NCBI GenBank assembly: GCA_030272585.1
Contig: BSYQ01000009.1
Coordinates: forward strand, 3,286,001-3,350,000
Origin: Bryopsis sp. KO-2023
Taxonomy: Eukaryota > Chlorophyta > Ulvophyceae > Bryopsidales > Bryopsidaceae
Length of the DNA: 64,000 nucleotides
Reading direction: 5' to 3'
Positions 1 to 9,761 of the stretch are shown here, piece by piece. Under the pieces are notes generated by a model that saw only the letters and a list, made by a program, of their open reading frames with translations, had not been told where the DNA came from and searched no databases. Made by a program: the position numbers and the translations under genes. How positions within the stretch are numbered: the stretch's first letter is position 1; every line of letters begins with the position of its first letter.

Positions 1-222
1 GCTTGCAAAGGAAGACTAAATATGTTTGCACTGCAATTTCACAGGAGATTTTTCACGACCATGTAGATTGTCCACAACCTGTACATGCGTGTGCATAACT
101 TATCATTATGGTTTGCCAGAGAGCTGAAAACCACACCCCTACAATGAAAGAAAATAAAATACAAAAGTTTGGCAGACAATAGAAGTTGTGAACCATGGTG
201 TCAGGGGGGGTTCATTCTGTCC
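1..222. other. Intergenic flank left of the inverted duplication
   Basis: No gene is visible. The only recognisable structure is a 29-base stretch at 171-199 that recurs in direct orientation at 4055-4083, just beyond the inner end of the left duplication arm. Confidence 0.5.
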
Positions 223-561
223 GGTTCTGTCTTGCTTTTCAATTGAGGATTAGGGAAAAGATGGATGCATTGTGCATCAATTTCAGATAGGAATCCTCTG
301 ACCCTAAGCAAGGTTGCTTAGGGTCAGACAAAGCCATCTCAAATAATTCTCAACACACCCAAGCGACCCTGCCTATCTCCTGTGAGGGCACGCACCGCAC
401 AGCAGTGCCCGTCGATCGGCGGCGGCGCTGATCGGCCGATTGCTTGATCACGCTTCATGCACGGACCATGGAAAGTGCAAGAGAAAAGCCATAACGACCA
501 AGAGTTGAGGTTTGCTTCCACTGCGACCTCCCCAGCCGTGGAAGTAAGCTGCGAAAGAAAA

Positions 562-607
562 AAGGGCGGCGCGGCTGCTGGCTGCGGGTTCGACTCCCGC
601 ACGCCTT
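562..607 (+). other. B-box-like hairpin near outer end of left arm
   Basis: The sequence GCGGGTTCGACTCCCGC forms a 5-bp stem with a TTCGACT loop, like a tRNA T-arm, and contains a GGTTCGANTCC-type Pol III B box. It is followed by CGCCTT, which can pair with an upstream AAGG(G)CG with one bulge. No D or anticodon arm is present, so this is not a complete tRNA. The copy in the right arm (25915-25962, minus) has GGGCTCGAC in place of GGGTTCGAC but keeps the stem. Function unknown. Confidence 0.45.
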
Positions 608-726
608 GACTGCCAGGAATAAGAAGTTCAGGTGAACTTACAGCAACTCTATAACCGTAACAAAATTTTTCGCTACTTAACCAGGTGAACGCCTTTCTCG
701 GTCTTTACCCGCTTACTTCTGCAATC

Positions 727-2845
727 ATGTTCGAGTGTGTGAGTTCTTACGCTCTTGCATTTGTGCTCATTGCAGCATTGGAATCGTTTTGCGGCTTTTT
801 GTGGCGAAAGGTAGACTTGGGCGTGGCTGGGAGCATCTCAAACAAAATCACAATGAAGACGTCAAGTAAACTCGTCAATCAACATCAGATTCTCAAGAGC
901 CTAAAGATGAATGTGTTGATTTGTACAGATGACCGAGAAAAAGTCCAGCAGACTACAGAGATTGGCGGTGAGAAAGAGAAACGATATCCTTTTGTTTTTT
1001 TCTGGAGAAGTCAACGTCTTTTGATCAGATACATGCATGTCATTGATTTTTCTGATCCAATATCAACCAAAGAACTATTGACGATGTGGGCTGTGAAAAA
1101 AGGCATGGCTGATTTTTGTTTTTCTTGTTGCTGGAAGAACATTCCCCTAGAGGTTTCAGATTTGTTGGAGTTGATTTTCATCGCCAATGTTTGTGTGTAT
1201 ATTTTTCTATTTTTTAAATCTTTTTGGGGGGCTGCAGATCAGAGAGAGGCTTGTGGAATCTCGCGAGCGCCAGCTCCAGGGTGACCTTCAAGACCTCCAG
1301 CGACGCCAAGAACTCTTTCGCCGGGAGCAAATGCAAGCCAAGGTGGGGGCAATTCTTTGCATCAGTTGCCCCAAAGGAAAACCCTCTTGTTGAAAACTCT
1401 TTGTGGAGCTACTCTTGTGTTGAAATGAAAAATATGTGCAGGTACCTATCGAAGAAAATGACATCAAGAATGGATATGATGGGGATGATGATGGCAGCAG
1501 TGCTACTGGATCAACCGATCGAGACTCTGAAAAAGGCTTTCAGACTAATGATTACTATTCCGAGGTACAAAACTGTGTCAGCCCCCTTTCGAAAAACTCA
1601 CATGATGTTTGATTGTTTTAGCATTCTTTATGTTAAACTACTTGTGGTTTGGAATTCAGATCGACGCTGGCACTTCTGCACCGGAATCGACATCTGCCTC
1701 CGCACCTCCATCCTCTCCACCTGAATTGACATCGACATCTGCATCTGCATCTGGAGGAGAGCAAGTTGGCGATGAGCAGGAAAAGGTATTGAAAAATGTG
1801 AACTTTGCACCACCCACTCACCCCTCAAAGGAAAAAACCCTCATTTATTTTATAGTTTACTCCGTGTCTGAACCAATGTATTTCGAAAAATAGTTTAATT
1901 CAAAAACTAAGCTTTACTCAAAAAAAGAACGGAAAGATCCCTCCCATATATGAAGAGCAACCCAAAACGAAATCCTGTTGTGAATCCTATGTGAAGAATT
2001 TGAAGTTTTTATTTTCCAGGAGGGTGCTTCTGCAATAACGATTAAGTTTTTGATCAAACAATGAATGCCCTCTCGTCTTCCTTAGCCTGCATGCCCAAAA
2101 AGTAAAATATCACAGAAGTTTATATTCAGTTATGATGCTAAATGCTTAGGGGGGGGGAAAACTAGTGAAATTTTTTGATGTCGGCAGCTCCAAGAAATGT
2201 TGGCTGACCCCAAGAAAGATGTTGGTGATTCTCTGCCACCAATATAATATAAGATAATATAATATAATTTTGTTTTGCTTCTTGGTGTGCAGGATATCGC
2301 GAGGGAGCAAGCTTTCAAGGTCCTTAAAAGCCTCTACCGCTCGTATGATGCTTTATGGAGGGACATCAGTGGAGCAATCACCGGGAAAACCGTACAGACC
2401 AGCAGCCCTGATACCATGGTGTGTATGCTTCGCTCGTGTTGTGTTGTGTTGTGGGGGTCAGCCATTAAAAAAACATAAAAACCAAAAACAAAGCGAAATA
2501 AAATCTTGGATGAATTACTAAATGTGTGTGTGGTGTGTGTGTGTGTTTTTTTGTGTGTGCAGAGGAGGTTCAATGACTTGACCTACTGGCACGCCAACGA
2601 AGTGAAGTTTGCTAGGGACATTGCCTTCTTACTTGGCGTAATTGTGGAAGAGCTGGATATCCTACGATCTGAGAAGCTGCCAGGTAATCTCTTGGAACCT
2701 CGAGGAGTTGTTTTTTTTTGTTTTTTTTTTTTCGATGCAAGTTTTTTTATTTCTGTGGTTTCCGATGGATTTCTTTTTGATAATTGAATGTGTGGTTTTT
2801 GTAGTGCTCTGCCACCAAGGCAGAAGGGGGCCGTGCAGAAACTAA
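727..2845 (+). CDS. Unknown membrane-anchored coiled-coil protein, left paralogue (9 exons, 265 aa)
   Basis: Exons: 727-810, 929-967, 1238-1342, 1442-1564, 1660-1785, 2188-2220, 2293-2418, 2563-2683, 2805-2845; all introns are GT-AG and the phases fit. The model is supported by comparison with the right-arm paralogue, which keeps every exon boundary. The protein begins with a short hydrophobic segment (about residues 8-20, ALAFVLIAALESF) that could be a signal anchor. Then come an R/E/Q-rich coiled coil (exon 3, IRERLVESRERQLQGD), an acidic Gly/Asp linker (exon 4), a Ser/Thr/Ala/Pro-rich low-complexity stretch (exon 5) and a helical C-terminal half (exons 6-8). ATG 727 is preferred to an in-frame upstream GTG at 685. 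I do not recognise the family and assign no function. Confidence 0.72.
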
Positions 2846-2863
2846 CTTGTTCACCGTATCAGA

Positions 2864-3600
2864 AGGGAATCAAAATGGGGATAAAAATCGGGATCCAAAA
2901 AAAAAGACAATGTTTGCGAATACATGTTATAGATATAGACAGGGGATAAAACGGGGATGAAAAAAAAAGAAAAAAGAAAACAAATAGACAATGTTTGCGA
3001 ATACGTGTCATAGATATACAGGGGATAAAATGGGGATGAAAAAAAAAAAAAAAGACAATGTTTGCACATACGTGCCATACATTGACAGGGGATGAAAAAA
3101 ATGGGGATGAAAAAAAAAAAAAAAAGACAATGTTTGCACATACGTGTTATACATTGACAGGGGATAAAAAAAATGGGGATGAAAAAAAAAAAAAAAAGAC
3201 AATGTTTGCACATACGTGCTATAGATATACACGGGATAAAAAAGAAAAAAAAAAGACAATGTTTGCACATACGTCCTATAGATATACAGGGGATAAAAAA
3301 TCGGGATAAAAAAGAAAAAAAAAGACAATGTTTGCACTTACGTGTTATACATTGACAGGGGATGAAAATGGGGATGAAAAGAAAAAAAAAAAAGACAATG
3401 TTTGCACATACGTGTTATACATTGACAGGGGATAAAAAAAATGGGGATGAAAAAAAAAAAAGAAAGACAATGTTTGCACATACGTGCTACAGATATACAG
3501 GGGATAAAAAATCGGGATAAAAAAGAAAAAAAAAAGACAGTGTTTGCACTTACGTTGTATACATTGACAGGGGATAAAAATGGGGATGAAAATAAAAAAA
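2864..3600 (+). repeat. Minisatellite downstream of the left paralogue (about 10 units)
   Basis: Tandem units of roughly 58-72 bases each combine GGGGATAAAA or GGGGATGAAAA, a poly-A run of variable length, GACAATGTTTGCACATACG and a short TATAGATATACAG or TATACATTGACAG tail. The CAATGTTTGC core occurs about ten times, starting about 18 bases after the stop codon, so the array probably lies in the 3' UTR or just past it. Reading frames through it are repeat artefacts. Confidence 0.9.
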
Positions 3601-3752
3601 AACATTGAAGGTTTCTTCAGTGGCAATTATTATTAGAAAAAACAGGGGAAAAAATGGGTTATTAAAAAAAAGCTAGACCGAGTTTTATGGTCTAAAAAAA
3701 AGAAGATAGAGTTTTATGGTTTTTCCCGAAAGGGGTTTTTTCCAAAAAAAAC

Positions 3753-3805
3753 AGGCATGGCCTGGATGGAGCCAAAAGAAAGGGGGTTCGATTCCCCCTA
3801 TGCCT
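3753..3805 (+). ncRNA. 53-nt tRNA-like element, left copy
   Basis: AGGCATG at the 5' end pairs with TATGCCT at the 3' end as a 7-bp acceptor-like stem. A GGGGG-TTCGATT-CCCCC T-arm sits directly inside it and contains a perfect Pol III B box (GGTTCGATTCC). An A-box-like TGGCCTGGATGG starts 5 bases in. Only one short hairpin replaces the D and anticodon arms, so it cannot be a normal tRNA. A T6 run at about 3840 could end Pol III transcription. The right arm has a matching copy at 22838-22890. Alternatives are a tRNA-derived SINE remnant or a MALAT1-mascRNA-like processing signal. Transcription is inferred. Confidence 0.5.
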
Positions 3806-4054
3806 TAATATCCCAAACCAGAAATGAATCAAAACAAGTTTTTTACTCCATCGAAAATCCTCCCCTCATGTTTTCTCAGGTGGTTTTTTGTCTCATGCCA
3901 GGTAAGTTTATGACTTCTTGATAAGGTCTCGAATCAACTGAATCGAGACTTTTGCCAAAAGTAGTGAAAACTTTGAATCCTATGTTTAAAAACAGGTTGA
4001 TGTTCAAATTTGATTTCTAGGCCAAATCAAATCGAGGATGGTTTAGAACTCCAC

Positions 4055-4331
4055 GGCAGACAATAAAAGTTGATTACCATGGTTACCAACTTGCAAATTG
4101 TGGTGGTGTTGGGGAGGTGTTCAGGGTTTTTTTTTCTATTCTGTTTTTTTTCTCCGAGTGTGGCACAGTTGACAATATATTGATATATATATCCAAGATG
4201 AGGATTGATTGAGGATTGCGTCTTTTTTTCTGCTGCTAAACAGCAAGGAATTCACACAGTGGACGGACCGAAGGTGGATGGTGTTGGCACAGTCCCTTGA
4301 AACCCTCAAAATCACAGTATCTATGCACGTG

Positions 4332-4366
<35 letters not shown>

Positions 4367-4865
4367 AAAGAATTTTACATGCATGTAAAGTTCAATTTTA
4401 CAAACGAAGCAGGCCGCCTCAAAAGTCAGCAAAGAAAGCTCCTAATAACTGTCGTCTCATCCAACGCCCCTAATCGGAAAATAGAGTTGTTGGGTCTTTT
4501 AAACCCACGTGTTCAAGTGAGAGTTCCTGGTGATCTCCCCTCATTCAATAAAATCCCCCCCCCAAAAAAAACGACAAGGCAGTACACACATATCCTAACA
4601 ACTGACCACTTGAGAAAGAAAAAGAATCGTTGAAAACAAAATAACAAAATATCAAATAAAAAACGAGGAAGCCACAAACAAGTGGCCTTGGCAACCGCAC
4701 TGAGACGAGTAACCAAAAAAAAAAAAAAATCCAAAGAACTTCAGGAGTGTCCATGTCCTTGTGTTCAAAACATGGACGCGTTGGGGTGGGGGTGCATCCC
4801 CCCCCCCCCCTCAAAGAAAGGCTTTCATGGAAACGATTCATCGGTCTGTGCTTTGCTCCGTCTTG
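4055..4865. repeat. Spacer with direct-repeat copy and (CA)n microsatellite
   Basis: Bases 4055-4083 repeat 171-199 (GGCAGACAATA followed by AAGTTG and ACCATGGT), with weaker similarity continuing downstream, so it may be a remnant of a third copy of the arm's outer end. A (CA)n tract runs at about 4336-4362. No gene is visible; the 3' end of the minus-strand monooxygenase gene follows. Confidence 0.5.
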
Positions 4866-7800
4866 CTATCGTACAGCTCCAAGAAGGCCTGAAGGGAGAT
4901 CAAATGAACAAACCATCAAACAAGCCAGACATTTTTTAAGCAGTGTGGTTTCATATTTCCATGATTCCACAGCAGGTACAGTTTCGACGCATATATATAT
5001 ATATGGGAAATCAACACCCACATGGTTCGCACAGCAGATCGCCAGTCCCCAGCAAGGGGATAAAGAAAAAGCTATTTCTAATCCCTGGCATGCATTGTTT
5101 AGAGAAATCCTTGATTTGTATTTTTTTTCCGCTGCCTCACCTTTTTGCAATGCTTTTCCACATCGATTTCGATGATAATTGGGTACAATGGATAGATCAG
5201 CTTACCCTCCTTCATGCCATTTTTGAGAAGGGAACAGCCCATCAAATTGTAGGCAGCCTCAGCACACTCTGTTTGAATTCGACAAAAAAAATATATCATC
5301 ATGATGATGCCCCATCAAGAAGGAAAACGGCCTTGAGATAGATTTATATCTGGCTTTGTTCAGAATCTTGGTAAAATAAGTTATCATATATTTTCAAAAA
5401 GAAAAAGAACAGAATATCAAAGAATCATCGTTGGCAAGAATGCCAAGCAGGACAGGGAAACCACCTCAAAAATGTTTATGATGTTTTTACACAATAAAAA
5501 CATTCACCCAATCGACCAAGCACAAACGTGGATGAATGTCAGTATTACCAATCTGCAGGTCGAAGAAATAGAAGAAAAAAAAGAAAGAAAAAGAAAAACC
5601 TACCCAGAGAACATTCTTCTGTATCCTCCTTGTCACCAAGACGTGTGAATATAACCTCGGCCAGATTTTTCCCACAGCTTTTTGAGAAGCCTTTCGCTAT
5701 GCCTGGCCCAGAGCTCGTATCGATCCCTTTCAACGCCGATGCATCGCAGGTCAAATCTCCCTCCAGGTAGGCCCTCCTCCATTCTGGAAAGCTGGAATCG
5801 ATTTTAGGCGTTTTGATGAAATCGAGGAGCGATGTTAAGTTTTGGAACTGCTCGCTTGTCAAAGCTCCAAAAAAACCAGGGCCTTTGATGTACTTGACTT
5901 TCAACGCCTCTGCAGGGTAGTCTGATCATCCACCACGATCATAAAAAACGAAACAAAAATTCGATCAAATCAGGAAGAACATGCCCGCCTTTTTTCAAGA
6001 ATACATCACTTGCACTTGCAAGACAATTTTGAGAGGATGCACACAGTTTCTTAGAACAAAAAAAAATTCAACAGAAAAAGGAGACCCTTCCCCCCTCCCT
6101 TCCACCGTTTTCCCCTTCCTTGTCCATAAACTCAAACCACTCTGGCAAAAAATGGCCTGATAATAAACATCCTTGCCAACTCTTCTTTTATTCTTTTATT
6201 TCGATAGCTGCATTCACCAGCTGCATTCACCACTTACATCCAATACCAATGATGCACATTTCATCCGTGGAACCAGGGCCCCCAACAGTCACATCATCCC
6301 TGTTTCTGGTATCGTAAATGCATGTGGTCGCCAGGATCTCTCCATTTTTCACTTTGACCGGCTTCACTCGCTCGTACTTTCGGAGATGGAAACTCCACTT
6401 GTCATCCCGGGTCAAATCATCCACCTATGAGCATAGCAAAATTCAACAAAAAACACCCAAGTAAAACCCCGCAGACCCACCCCCCCCCCAAAAAAAATAA
6501 TAATAATAATAACAATAATAACATAATTAGACATATTTATTTTTAATATCTGAGTAATACCTCACTCTTATATATTACCCAAAATCGATTTTTACATTTA
6601 ATCCTCCAAGAACCAGCAGCTGATAGCGTCGTTTGGAATCTGGTGGAGGTGATTCCCTCAACTCACCTTTTCGAGATCAGCCAGATCCAGTGGGTAGGTC
6701 GAATTGAGATCGGAACTCATCTTCAATCTCTCTGTGAACATGCGTCGCCCGGTGAAGTGCATGTGTGGAATGTAGGCAAAGACCGTCACTCCATCCGGTG
6801 CGATTTCTTCATCGACAATGAACTGAGCCAGGGTAGCTGAGAGAAATTTCGTCTTTGGCGGAATCGTCCCCACAGACCAAATAGTTCCAGCACCAAATGT
6901 TGCAGCCTGTGGATGCATCAAATCAATCGAATGCAAGGACTAAGTGGAGATCATGCAAACTAACGGTTTGATGGTATTTTTTATTTTTGTTTTTCAGGTG
7001 GCAATTGTGAAAGCCATTCGATATATTATGAAATCCTTGAAAGTGATTTCTTTGGTGCTCTATTTGGGGAGTGTTTCGTACGAAACCTGACACGAAAAAT
7101 GATAGTGAAGAACAATCGATAATATTTCGGCTTTTTTTCCCCAATTGAGAAAACTATAGAGTGTGTATGTGTGTGTGTGTGTGTTTTCAGCACCTCGTAT
7201 TCTCTTGGTTTGGTTGTCACGTGGAGTCGCATCCCGCTTGCATCAGTCAACCCTTCTTTCAGGAAAGGATTGTTGTAGTGCATCCGCAAGATCAAACCCA
7301 CTCGGCCCGTTCCCTCTCCAAGCGAAATACTGGCCTTCGATGGCAGTACAGACGACTCTATACCCAAAACAATAAGAAAAACCATTTTGTTTTCTTTACT
7401 CGTTCATTTCAATCAATTCATTCTTGATTGGGTTTTCCATCCGGCTCGACACCTACCGGAGCCATGCGACCAGAAATACACGCCTTCGGTACATTCTTCA
7501 TTGATGATTTCGTATGGAACAACACCCGGCTTTTCCACCTTTGTGGTGCAGCTTCGCATGGTGAAGTGATTCAGGAGTTCTTTGTTATCCAGGAGAGGTT
7601 CCGCACCGACCACGTAGTAAGTTTCACCCTCCTGGCCATGAATGAACAGGAATATATTCAGAGACAATTCCAAAACATCAAATCTCTCTATTTTTGTTGT
7701 TTGAAATTGACAAAAATAAAGCATTCTGGGAAGGATATATCGAAAAGTAGAAGACCTCGGTATCAACAGTACTGACCTTTTCTAATTCCTTATTTTTTTT

Positions 7801-9078
7801 CCCTGCAGATTTAACTTGCAAGGAAAAAAATAATAATAACATGCATATTTAAATTTTTTGGTTGTGAAAGGATCAAAAGAATTGAAATACTTGAAACTGT
7901 GTTTGAATCTTTTTTTATTTAATTTTTTTTATGGGTTTGGGAGCTGGGGGAATCACCGGCAAGTTCAGTCTGTAATCCACGTAGGTGGTTTCTTGTGCAG
8001 GAATCGTTTGCTTTTCGATATGGAAGTCCAAGGTTTTCTGCTCCTCTCCTGCATTGTAAAACTTCGCAGCCTCGAGTGGCAATGCATTCCTGCACAAGCA
8101 ATCAACAAGATAATTCCATCTCAACCCCCTCCCCCAAACTATAAATCCCGAAAACAATAATTGAACAATTATAGAGCATGTGCCTTTGGGAAACCCTCTG
8201 AAGCCTTGGGAAACTCACTCGCACTGTTTTTTGATGTCTGGATTCGGCAGCTGCTTTGACTCTGGAACACCTGGATGACTGACTGGCCAATCAAGCATCC
8301 ATTGCGGAGACCGGGCACCCTGAAACCCAAAAGGAAACAAGTCCAGTCAATGTGGTCTTCAATTGTGATAAAACTCCAGCCAGATAAATAAGTAGCTAAG
8401 TAGCTAGATAAGTAGCGTTTCTGATCAAGGCCAGATACTTGGCATTGCTCCATCCAGTGACTGTTACACTAGTGCGTTTCCGATTGCTTAATCTTGGGTT
8501 TGCGGAGTATAGATGTCTGAAGAAAGGTCACATCCCAAAGCTTTTCATAAAATTGACAAACAAATTGCAGCTCAACTTCAGAACACAAGTTCACACCTCC
8601 GTCCAAATGCAGCAAGGATCTCCCAGTTCTTCCCCGTTGCTGAAACCGTCCCCATCCGAATCCATTTCGCACAGCTCCTTGGTCCAGGTCACTCCCTCTG
8701 CCAACAAATCCTGCAAACACACCTCAGTATTAAAAGACAGTTTTCGAACCCAAGAGACCCCACACTCCAGCACAACCTGTTCGTCAAATCCGCACAACCT
8801 CCCATTCGAGACGGAATTCTCCTGCAGATTGACGAAAACCGTTCGCTAGATTGCTTGAGAATTCGCTGTGGTACCTGTCCGAATTTGTTAAGGGCTGGCG
8901 TGATCACCCCCCCTCCGCATGATTCGTGGCCGACGCCCTCGCACAGACTCCCTTCGTCGCAATGGGGGTCGCCGCCAGGGCATGGAACGATATCACCGTT
9001 GGGAATTGTCGATCGATAATGCTCCCTGGCATTGCCAAAACCGATCAGAACCAGGCAAAAGACAAAATAGAAAGGCAT
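4866..9078 (-). CDS. Secreted temptin-domain/DBH-like copper monooxygenase (11 exons, about 573 aa)
   Basis: Exons (descending): 9078-8875, 8710-8597, 8319-8219, 8089-7957, 7631-7457, 7357-7194, 6906-6667, 6424-6238, 5921-5604, 5268-5206, 4888-4866. Residues 1-17 look like a signal peptide. Residues about 18-150 match the temptin Cys-rich module, including a calcium-loop-like DSDGDGFSNGEELGDPCC. Residues about 165-490 match the DBH/PHM copper type II monooxygenase: IPAQETTY, a distal His in LRMHYNN, the CuM pair PHMHFTGR and the methionine ligand in DEMCI. The family hydroxylates substrates with O2 and ascorbate. The usual CuH His-His pair reads Asn-His (ELLNHFTMRSC). Exons 10-11 are the least certain. 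It is head-to-head with the next gene. Confidence 0.82.
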
Positions 9079-9761
9079 CTTCACGGAACGCCACTGCTGC
9101 AGCCGAAGAATTTTGCCGACTGTTCTGCTGCGTGCTGTTTTCCCCGGGGTTTTCCCTCGGGGGGGCCCCCCGAGCTTCCATACAACGAGGATGTCTTGGC
9201 GGACAACGTTGTGCCCCCAATACAATGTCTACTCAGTTAACCGTGTATGTATTTGATACATGTACGCTGGTGTAGGGGGTCTGCCGAAGTGTTGCTCGGT
9301 TGGCTGTGATTGGTTGATGTCTTATTTTGTAACGCTTTTTGCTAGCTTCTTCGTGTATGGTTGTGTTATGGCTTGTTCGAGAGCACCCAAAGATCTACTA
9401 GCCACGTGAGGAGGAGGAGAGAGAGTGATCTAACAGAACCGATCATTCCAATGTGGCAAAAAGAGGTCATCCCCCACCCCAACGCCAAAGAACCACATAT
9501 GAAACACCACAAAAACCCACCCAAAAAGCTTCATATTTTCCAAGAGGGAAAAACCAAAAAAGATGTTGACCACGAATCAAAAGCCTGAAGGACCAATCAG
9601 ACCGCTTAATCTGGAAAGAGGTCTGGAAATCAAATCACAGAGACAGAGGTGTAACATCGGTCCAAAAACATCGTAGAGCGACGTCAAATCCATGTACAAT
9701 AAATAAATATCGAATTGATGCAAGCCCCTTCCGTCACGCAGCACCCCAACAGCAATCAACA
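9079..9761. promoter_or_regulatory. Divergent intergenic region, monooxygenase / Cys-rich protein
   Basis: The start codons of two genes for predicted secreted proteins face away from each other across 683 bases. The monooxygenase-proximal part (about 9080-9200) is locally GC-rich, as near other gene starts in this window. No convincing TATA box or other motif was identified. Confidence 0.4.

Larger units (their letters stand above)
223..4054 (+). repeat. Left arm of a large inverted duplication
   Basis: This segment aligns, with many substitutions and small indels, to the reverse complement of 22632-26372. Matching landmarks in the same order are: the outer block around 223-290, a GC-rich block at 360-610 with a B-box-like hairpin, all nine exons of a gene, a minisatellite, a 53-nt tRNA-like element, and an inner block ending near 4050. 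The ends are approximate because similarity fades gradually. Divergence is greater in introns and spacers than in exons, so this is an old duplication and not an assembly artefact of two identical copies. Confidence 0.9.

Noticed and set aside
562-607. Complete tRNA gene
   Set aside because: Only a T-arm and part of an acceptor stem are present; no D or anticodon arm. The same applies to 3753-3805.
685-726. Upstream GTG-initiated extension of the left paralogue
   Set aside because: No ATG, and the right-arm copy starts at the ATG corresponding to 727.
2864-3600. CRISPR-like array of regular repeats
   Set aside because: Units are head-to-tail with variable homopolymers and no unique spacers, in eukaryotic intron-containing DNA.
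2851-3626. Several open frames on both strands of the poly-A repeat region
   Set aside because: They are translations of the tandem minisatellite (Phe-rich or Lys-rich repeats) and lie after the stop codon of the left paralogue.
8711-8821. Extra exon in the monooxygenase between the two temptin halves
   Set aside because: Skipping it restores the continuous temptin motif NKFGQ-DLLAEGVTWTKELC in phase; including it breaks the domain.
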